Assembly (NCBI RefSeq): GCF_021134715.1
Contig: NC_060021.1
Location: 9,952,501 to 10,016,500, forward strand
Direction of reading: 5' to 3'
DNA length: 64,000 nt
Origin: Daphnia pulex
Lineage: Eukaryota; Arthropoda; Branchiopoda; Diplostraca; Daphniidae
In this document: positions 55,668-64,000 of the stretch, one piece after another
Position numbering within the stretch: position 1 is the first letter of the stretch
Layout of the letters: the number at the start of each line of letters is the position of its first letter
The notes under the pieces: model-generated
Seen by the model: only the letters and a program-made list of their open reading frames with translations
Told to the model about the DNA's origin: nothing
The model's database searches: none
Made by a program: the position numbers and the translations under genes

Positions 55668-57530
55668 AAAAAGTCGGTCCCGGCGGCTCGCCTCTCGCCA
55701 CTTATTGCTCGCTCGTTTTCTTCACGAGGGCCTGCAGCAAGGTCGTTCATCAGATGTGGCTTCGTCCTTGGTCCCACACCCAGTACTCACACACACACCT
55801 CACATAAGCCCAGTCTCTCTCTCTCTCTCTCTCCGTAACTTCTCTTCGGCGGCAACACACACACACAATTTTTTTGTTCTCTCCTTTTATTTTTATTTTT
55901 ATTTAAAAAAAAGGGATACACATTTAGAAAAAAAAAAGGACAAGAAAAGAATAGAAAAGAGTTGCCTGTTTGCCTGCCGGTCGTGTTTTTCTCTCCGGCA
56001 TCGAAGAAAAAAAAAAGTTGGAGGCCAGTCGCGTTTGGAGCAGCTCCAAGAAACGCATCACTCAAGGACCTTTTCGTTCGGTTGTTGCGCTGCTGCTGGA
56101 AGAAAAAAGAAAAAAAGAGAGGCTTAGGACGCCTACTTTCCATCGGCAGGTCGCGGGACTGTCTGTGTTTTCTTCTTTTTTTAAAGGATGGCAACGTTGG
56201 AAATTCGGGATCGACACATTTGCTGGTTGAAAAAAAAAAATCCTGACCAAATAATCTGATGGCTAATTGGCTAATATGGTCAGAGTGTTTGGGTTGATTC
56301 TCTCCGGCCACTTGTTGAATGCGGTTATTATTATTTGCCGACAGAATAAATCCCTAGCAAACATCGTGAAAAAACCCCTCTTCACATATACACCAATTAC
56401 ATCCATCACGTCACGGATCATCCATTCACCATATACATCTTCATAGTGAGCTAGAGAGATGTTATTCAGCTCATCTCTGCACCTTTTGTTTTGATGAACA
56501 TGTGACGCTTATACATACAAGAATAAAAATTTTAAAAACAAGCCCGAAAGGCTTTTTATATAACTATTGCCGACATGGACAACGCGTCATGCTTACATGT
56601 CGCCTGGCTGATTTTTTTGGTTTTTCTGGCCCAGTTGTCATGGTCAATTAACTGGCAAAAGAAGAAAAGAAAAAGGAAAAAAAATGGTAAAATAACTGAC
56701 GTGTGATTTTCCGCCAGCGTGAATGAAAATTTGCCCGAAAGGTGTTGTCCAGCCAGTTGCTGGCCATCGGTGGGTCAGTCGCTGCTGCCGTCGCTCTAGA
56801 GTAAGAGAAAGTCCAGTCCACCACCGCCACTCAAATTTGGCCTCCAGTGAAAAAAGGGCAGCAGCAGCAGCAGCATAGTATAGCAATGCCCGATTCATGC
56901 ATTCCGTTGCCATGTCGGACGATTCTCGAAATCGTCGAGATGACCTGATTGTCCGGCTTTAATCTATCCCTTTCTATTTAATAATAATATTGAAAAAAAC
57001 AAAACAAAAAGGACAGTCTCTCAGCGCTAGCTAGAGACAATAAGTTGGCCAACGCCGTCGTTGGAAATTACCCTGGACCTGGGTGTAGCTGTCCGCCACT
57101 ATATGCGCGAAAGAGACTTTTTTAAAAAAACAAAATCTTTCAAGTTGGGAAAGAGAAAGAAAATCTACAAAATAAAATACCTACGCAGCCGCATACCTTT
57201 GGCACCTGTCGTGTAGCCGTGGGTGGCGCACAGGTAGCCCAGGTGAGTGCTTGGGGGCTCTAAAGGGAGGAGAGAAGGCGAGGAGGTGGGGGGATTCGAG
57301 ACGGCGCGGTTGTTGGGTCGGTGTGGTTAAGGGCACACGGTTCTCTTATAACTTCTCCAAAAAAAAACTTATAAAGGCCTCCACCTCCACAGGTATGCAC
57401 AGGAGAGAGAACCTGTTTTGGAAAAAGGGGGGGGGGGAGAGAGAGAACCTCCTTCTGTAGCCCAACCAACCGACGGTTAGAAGACGAAAGAAACAAAAAA
57501 CCCAAAAAGGAATCGACTCTCTCACATATC

Positions 57531-57551
57531 CACACACACACACACACACAC
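57531..57551 (+). repeat. CA dinucleotide microsatellite
   Basis: About ten ca units, followed by the imperfect extension ctcagacagacagacacaca. Confidence 0.85.
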
Positions 57552-58236
57552 TCAGACAGACAGACACACAGCACATAGCCGCCGAAGAAGAAGAAGAAGA
57601 AAAAAGGAGAAAATATTTTTGGTTGAGTTTTTTCCAGGTGAAAAAAGGTAGCCTGTGGAAACGGATTCTTCCTCGGTGTGGTGCTGCTGCTGCTGCTGGC
57701 TCTCGCCACCAACTCGTCGAGCTCGTCAGTCGCATACCTGCTGCAGTAGGCTACAGTACACGCACGTGTGTGTTGCACGAGTCCCGCAAAAAATAAAGAA
57801 AAAAGCCCGAACGTTGAAGAAGAAAACACACAACAGACTGTCGTGACTTGACTCAATTCGCTATGGATTAAAACCAAAAAATTGCAAAAAAAGGCCGACT
57901 CGTTTCTGGTCCAAATTTTTTGATTTGTTCGACCAGTGCGCAGCAGCAGCAGCAGCATCAGCACCTGCAGCAGGCTCGCCACCCAACTGCACAGAATGAT
58001 GCAGGTGACAGTGAAGTGTTTCTCGCATTGACTAGCCCTTTTTTGGTGCCTTCGAACCAGAGCTAGCCAAATTTTAAAAGAAAAAAAAACAAGTTGACAT
58101 CGAAATCATCGATTTGATTTGATCTATTCGGGCCTGCCGGGACGCTCATTTTCATTCACACGGGCGTATTTTGTGAGTGCATCGATTCAATTGACAGCAG
58201 ACGTCGACGGAGGGTTAGTAGTTTTGATATCGGAAG

Positions 58237-61200
58237 ATGTCGCTTGGCAGTCGGTTCACCTTGGTCGTGACCTGTTTGACCTTGGTACTACCTGGCCCAT
58301 GCCGAGCCCAGCAGAATGATTGTTTCACGTCCAGCAGCATAGTCGGCGCCGTGCTGGGCACCTTCTTCGCCACCGCCGTGGCACTAGCCCTGCTCGTCTT
58401 TTTCATCTGGTGGATCTATTATCGCCGCACGCCCAATGGTACATCTACTACTACTACTACTCATTTTTTCAAATTCTTTTCTATATATTAGCTATATAGG
58501 CCGGACCCATAGTGTAGTAGCTCACTCTTATGTAACATTCAATTTCGTTTTGCGACTGCCAGCACGCCTTATATAGCGTGCGACAATGTGTTTTTCCCTT
58601 TCTTCTTATTATTTTTTCTATTTTTTAAATACCGCGCGCAATTTGCGTGTGATGAGTGGTGTGGCTCGGCTCTACTAGATAAGAAGAAAAGACGTAGCGC
58701 TAGACACGCCATTTTCTATTATTATTTATTTTATTTTTATTTAACCGAAAAAAGGAAGAAAAAGTCTCGAAATTCATTTTCTTCGTGAATGTGTGCAGCA
58801 GGTGTGTGTGTCGTGTATACACACAGGATAAGAGAGTCGGATGAATTACATTTTGTGTGAGCGCTGCCGCCAGTTTGTGCGCGTTTGTTGTTGTGCTGGA
58901 ATGTGACGATGTGTAGACTCGGATTGCAGCAGCCCGTGAGCAATCAGGTGGACACAACTCGAGGTAGAGAGAGACGAACATTGAACCGAAAATGATCTGA
59001 TGGCCACCACCAGCACCACATGAAAAGTTGCACAGTCTGAGATGTTTACAAATCAGCTCGTAGCTGGCTCCGTCATGCCAACGTCGATTTCGACAAGAAA
59101 GAACCAGACATTCGAGTTTGGCTGGGTTACATGGGAGATTTTATTATAGGCAGGACAGGACACAGGACCCACACACACACACTTGTCCGTCCGTTTGCAC
59201 GTGCAAGAGCGGGAGCCGCTGCGGCGTCAGCAGAAAACAGCAGCGAACGACGTCAAATCCCAAGGCCAGCCGACCTTTTTTGGATTTTGCCCAGTTCAAA
59301 ATCCGGTTTCTCTCTTCTCTTGAGACTTTTCTCCATTCTTACGCATTTTTCGGATGCATTTTCTTAAGATGGATCAATGAGCTTTTTTCTCTCGACAAAC
59401 AATTTTCACGATTGTGTATATCCGATTCAGCGCGACTCTTTCCAGCCCTATGCGCGAGAAAGAGTCCAGGAGTCAGTCAGGAGCCTCCTTACGAAAAAAA
59501 CAGATTGTCGAGTTTAGTCGCGCGCACACATTCGGTTGAGCTGATTAATGAACACGACGAATTTGATTACGTATTCCAGCCAGATCCGCCAGCGCCCAGC
59601 GCCAGCAGTTGCTGCGTCAGAATTTTTTCCCAAACAACTTTACACGCACACAAAAACAACCGAAAATATTCAACAGCAATGCCAAATGGAAATCTTGTTG
59701 TTGTTGTTGTTTCTTTTCCAAGCTTTTCTCTTTTTTTTTCTTTTTTCCAGCTCTCGCGGACAGACAGGCCGACCATTAAGAGGCCACTAAACCATCGGTG
59801 TATGTTTCTTCGGCATTCCTTTCAAGCGAGTGTGTCAGCTGTGTGTGCATATGCCCGGTTAACGTTTTCGAATTTCCATTCGACGACGATGATTTGGCGG
59901 CCGAGCTATGTGCGCATGGGTTGATGTGTCTATCATTTACTCTGGCGACCACTGAGAGAATTGAGTACAGCAGCAGCAGCCGAATATATAAGCCTTATGT
60001 AATACATATGCCTATAAGATATACCAGCTAGGGCAACATGTCTATTGTAAATTCCTGGGCTGTCTGGAAATCTGTGTGTAGAAAAGATGTAGGCAGCAGC
60101 AGCAGCCCAGTGTATATAGAATCAGATGGGGATCCATATTAGTTAAGCTGAGGAATGCCGTTCTGGTGTATAGTAGTATATAGCCGTCTGCTGCTGCTGA
60201 CGTCAGTTGGGCTCCTTTCGAAATCTGCGCCTCGAGACTCCGTCAGCACCAAACCTTTTTGTTTGTTTGCTTATATATTTCTCTCCTTCTTCTTCTTCTT
60301 CTTCTTCTTTTTATTTGATTTTAACACATACACACACACACACACAAGACATCCTCCCAACCTTGAAGCCTTAAAGAGAATCTTCCCTTTCGGGTTGAAC
60401 CTCATGATGAGCCAAAAGAGCCTGCGGGCTGCTCCTAAAGAAGAAGAAGAAGGACTCCTTGCCAGCTAAGAAGAAGATGGCGATGGGTAGGTGGTGGAAA
60501 AAAAAAGAGTTGGAAGGTGGTGGTGGTGGGTGAACGAAGAAGAAGAAGAAGAAATGTGTTTTCTGTATACTACTCTGAATTCTTCAGGAAGAAAAAGACC
60601 GCACCTACACAAATCCCTCGAAGGCTGCCACCTCGACGCGGCGTCATTCACGCACCTTGCATATTATTATATTTAACTCTTGTGTATGAAAAACAGGAAA
60701 AAAAAACTCTCGTTGTTGTATAGAATAGAAGAGAGCCGGTGGATGGCACTTGGCGGCGTCAAAACTGTGTTACCTGCCGCCGTGAATCAGCAGGTTGGCG
60801 TTGGCCGGATCGATTCATTTTGCGCCGATTCTTTTGGACATTATTTACCTGATAGGTTAGGGGTGTGTGGCTACATCTTCTTTTGATATTAAAGAGAGGG
60901 GCTGATTGAGGACACACACACGAGCCTATAAGCAGCTCTCACGCGGCTGGCCAGGGCTGATGCAGAAAGCAGAGCCCGAGGTGGGCCAGGCTCTCTCTCT
61001 CTCTGGCCGTGCCGTGACTTAACACAAATAACTTTCGGGAGGCAACTTTTGTTTCGATCGAACTGCATGCGCATTTCTCTCTCTCTCTTGGCCCGTTAGA
61101 TTATTATTCGGTCGCCTCTCTGAGCTGTGTTACGAATAAATCCCTTTGATGGACCACAGTAGAAAGTTGTTCCTTTTTCTTCCCCCCATCGGATAGTAGA

Positions 61201-63643
61201 ACATAAAACTTGACGACGACGCTTCAGCTGCGTACAGACGCTCCGGGTTTATTGGCGTAGGAAAACGACGGGCCAGCCAAATGTGTTGGGAAGAAAAAAA
61301 AAGAGTCTCGGTCGCTCGTCCGATATGCCGAAACGACGACTCTCAATGGGTTTTCACCCGAGGCCATCGACTGGCCCTTTTGCTGAGCTGCCTCCCTTGG
61401 CATGCTTTCTTTTTCAAAGTGTCTTCTTATACACATTTTCGGTTCTTCTTCTTCTTCTTCTTCTTTCTCCCCTTTTTCATCATCATCTTTTTCTTCGTCT
61501 ATCATTATCACAATCGTTATTATATGCATTTTGAACTCTCTCTCTGGTTGGTTGGTTGGTTGGCTGGATGGTCCGTCCAGGGCTGCACGGGCGCACACGC
61601 TAACATTTATCTAAAGCCATTGAATCTTCATCTTTGAGAAGCTGACTCTCCTCCCGGCCGCGAATCATCTCCGGCTGAAGAAACATGGAAGCGCACGCGA
61701 TTGGCATCCTTTTTTCTCTCCCATCGTTGTAATCACTGGCCAACCCTCCGGCTCTCTCGCTCTTATAGCGTAATGGCAATCAATACTGAAAAAGAAAAAA
61801 AGAAAAAAGAAAAATGTTGTTTCTTTTTGAACGTGTGGATTTACTTGATTCATGTCCAATTCTTTTCCCTACCATCGATAAGACTTCCCAACAGGTTGCA
61901 CAAATATTCACGATGACCTGCCGAGCAAAAGTGTTGCGCAGCTGAAACGAAAAAAAAAAAATAAATAAATAAGAAGGCAACAAATAACTGCGTTTACATT
62001 ATTACAGCTATTTCTTTCTTTATTTTTTTTCGGAGGACAATGCAAAGTCGGTTTATTGCGACGTCGGCTTTTAGTTACATGTAAATTGTAGCGTTGCAAA
62101 CCTAGTTTTGGCAATATGATATCGTCATATCAGGTTTTATTCGATTTATTTAGTTTTATTTATTTTTATTTTATTTAGTGTATTACCCAATCATTTTTTT
62201 ATTTAATATTTGTTTTTTTTAAAGACAAATTTAATAAAATAATTACAAAAACTTTGAGTTAATTTTCGCAATTTGGCAAATGCAAAACCGAGATTGCAGA
62301 CTACAAATTCAGCCAACGACACATGGAAGATTTTATTTCTTTTTCAATTTTTGAGAGTGATAAAAAACTAGAAATCATAGATAAAAACTACAAGGAAATA
62401 GTTTGTGCACTTCACAACAGACATGTGCTATTCTGGCAGGTATGTTTGCCTTAATTTTGTGAACCTGAGTGTGAATCATTTTGTAGTGAACGAAGATGGC
62501 AGAGGCAGACACAGACCTAGCTTTTTTTCTTGTCAGAGGCCAGACTCAGGCCACGATGGCCGAATTAGAATAAAACTTGAAAGAAAGTGATGAAGGCATC
62601 TCAGAGTTTTCTTGTCCAACATCTTCCATGTGAACAAGTCACCTGGTGGTTATCGTTGGTGAAGAACTTCAACCCTCCAAGAGAGAACAGGTCTTCAGAA
62701 CTGCGTCTTCCTTTCTTTGAGGACTTGAAGTTTATTTATTTGTAAATCTAGATGAAACTGAATCGTCAACCAAATATTATCAAGTTTACTGTCTTGTTTA
62801 AGGCTAAAACCTTTTTTCGAAAAACCAGATGATTTAAATTCGTTAAATTTAGTTTTATTTTAAACTAAATTTGCAAGGCTAATAAATTGTAACTTGAAAG
62901 GCAGACCATTACCCTGGTTACGTGACCGACAAAACGATGGGAAGTAGATCATTAAAATAAAAGCCAACGCGCGTCCCATCGTCGATCATTGGCGCACATT
63001 CAATCGAGTCGCCGGAACAGAAAATTCCGTAAAAAAAGAAGAAAAAAAAAGACCAATAGTATCCCTTGAGCATTGTTTGTTGTTGTTGTTGTTATTATTT
63101 ATTTTCCCTTTTGATAACAAGTGCGGCAACAGGACGGGTGGCCTTTTTTTCCCTCGGTTTTCTTTGGTGGTTTAGCTCAAGGCATCCTTTGAAGCTGGTT
63201 TGTGCTGGAACTGGTTTACGCGACTCACTTTATCTAAATAGTATCTCATTTTCTCCCGAATGAATTCAAAGTAGGCGACTCTGCGTGTGTGTGTATATGT
63301 ATCTGTGTTTACAAAGTGGAATTTCGCGAAGATGGGTTTAAATGGCTCGTATGCGACACGTGCAGCACGACAGAGTATGTTACGAAAATGATAACAACAG
63401 AACATGAAGATCGAAATCTTAGATGCAAAATAAACAACCAGTAGAACATTCTTCGTCTTAAAAAAGAAAAAAACTGAAATCTAAGAAGAGAAATCACGGA
63501 CTGAAATAACAAATGATTTAATTACATTTCGTTGTTCTTCTTGTTTTACTTTACAGGTGCAGACCGGCAGACTAAAGGGCCGCGTATCGTGGAAAGCGGT
63601 TCGGGGTTTGACAATCCCTGCTTCGAGGCCAATCCTAATTCAG
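58237..63643 (+). CDS. Single-pass membrane protein with very short ectodomain, N-terminal exons (partial)
   Basis: Exon 1 (58237-58438) encodes a signal peptide (about 1-24, ending PGPCRA), a short extracellular QQNDCFTSSS, one transmembrane helix (about 36-60, IVGAVLGTFFATAVALALLVFFIWWI) and a stop-transfer YYRR. It ends in phase 1 at AATG|GTACAT. Exon 2 (63557-63643, acceptor tttacag, donor GTACGC, also phase 1) continues the cytoplasmic part GADRQTKGPRIVESGSGF then DNPCFEANPNS. The gene leaves the window. Symmetric phase-1 exons and a GFDNPCFE-type motif suggest an adaptor-like cytoplasmic tail. I do not recognise the family; it could be a scaffold with more domains downstream. The 5.1-kb first intron is far larger than any other intron here, often a sign of regulatory content. 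Confidence 0.65.
58439..63556 (+). other. Large first intron of the membrane-protein gene
   Basis: 5118 bp bounded by GTACAT and TTTACAG. It contains CTT-type runs at about 60285-60309 and 61447-61463, CA at about 60326-60346, GAA runs at about 60535-60551, and many ct/ag tracts. No convincing alternative exon was found; a long open frame at about 59118-59924 is rejected as compositional. Confidence 0.55.
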
Positions 63644-64000
63644 GTACGCCACACATTCTTCCATGTCCCTTTTAGCTTTCAAGCTGGATTTTCAACATGT
63701 ATCTAGTCTTTCATTTTGTCTTTCCCCCCTTTTCCTTTTTTCTGTTTTTACATAACCGCACAAGTAATGTGAGAGAGTCATACCATTTTCTTCGAAAAGG
63801 CAGCTAGTTTGTTTCGCGAATACGGCAATCAATATCTGTTCGGTTTTCTCCCCGCCATTTTTCATTGCCTAGTTTTTGCCATCTATCAACCTCAGCACAC
63901 ACAGCTGGGAAGATTTTTCATTTCGATGTGAATTGGGTGGCCAAAAAACCGACTCCGAAACAACTGCGCAATGACTTTTGCTCGGGGTTTTCTATAACTT
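63644..64000 (+). other. Start of the second intron of the membrane-protein gene
   Basis: Noncoding, T-rich, beginning with GTACGC; no acceptor or exon is recognised before the window ends. Confidence 0.5.

Larger units (their letters stand above)
51088..58236. other. Noncoding region upstream of the membrane-protein gene, rich in microsatellites
   Basis: No supported coding exon in about 7 kb. It should contain the Cyclin K promoter (just above 51090) and 5' UTR exons and control DNA of the gene starting at 58237. Composition shifts at about 54.2 kb to purine/pyrimidine-rich sequence with many simple repeats: GT at about 55375-55397, a GCGC run at about 55461-55472, GA at about 55641-55667, CT at about 55817-55832, a G-run at about 57427-57436, and CA at about 57531-57551. 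Short open frames here are simple-sequence artefacts. Confidence 0.45.

Noticed and set aside
59118-59924. 268-codon plus-strand frame
   Set aside because: It sits in the first intron and is made of low-complexity tracts (THTHT, FFSFF, VVVVV) with no domain and no splice support.

Overview
The window looks like nuclear DNA from a compact arthropod genome, most likely a cladoceran crustacean (Daphnia or a close relative). The reasons are short GT-AG introns of about 50-100 bp, closely packed housekeeping genes, an arthropod-type TATA plus TCAGT initiator promoter, and a pair of decayed genes for YYT-rich repeat proteins of a kind I associate with Daphnia. The organism is inferred; no marker gene proves it. 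Exon structures were assembled by hand from splice sites, reading phase and remembered family signatures, not by alignment.

Left part (1-19.9 kb), gene-dense. The last exon of a kinase-type KA1-domain protein is followed, tail to tail, by a complete seven-exon NELF-E gene on the minus strand. NELF-E lies head to head with a complete eleven-exon capicua (cic) gene encoding an HMG-box repressor of 2162 residues. Next come a secreted serpin whose reactive loop is predicted to present Arg-Ser, a FDXACB1-like gene (methyltransferase-like domain plus ferredoxin-fold anticodon-binding domain), a SPOP-type BTB gene broken by two in-frame TAG codons, and a possible small orphan gene.

Middle part (20-47.8 kb), repeat-rich and gene-poor. 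It holds two tandem decayed YYT-repeat genes, a 5'-truncated R2-type retrotransposon end inside an inverted-repeat-bounded element, an imperfect long hairpin, a MITE-like element, an array of twelve units of about 285 bp in which every unit carries two exon-like modules with good splice sites on the minus strand, and a 3.5-kb satellite built on (ATTCC)3AG that has almost no stop codons on either strand. Much of the rest is AT-rich sequence in which I see no gene.

Right part (47.8-64 kb). A mitochondrial Obg-family GTPase (Mtg2/GTPBP5) and Cyclin K converge with only 46 bp between their stop codons. They are followed by about 7 kb of microsatellite-rich noncoding DNA and the first two coding exons of a single-pass membrane protein separated by a 5.1-kb intron; this gene runs out of the window.

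Themes: NELF-E and Cyclin K (partner of CDK12/13) both act on RNA polymerase II elongation, and Capicua is a signal-controlled repressor, but nothing here suggests that they form a co-regulated cluster.
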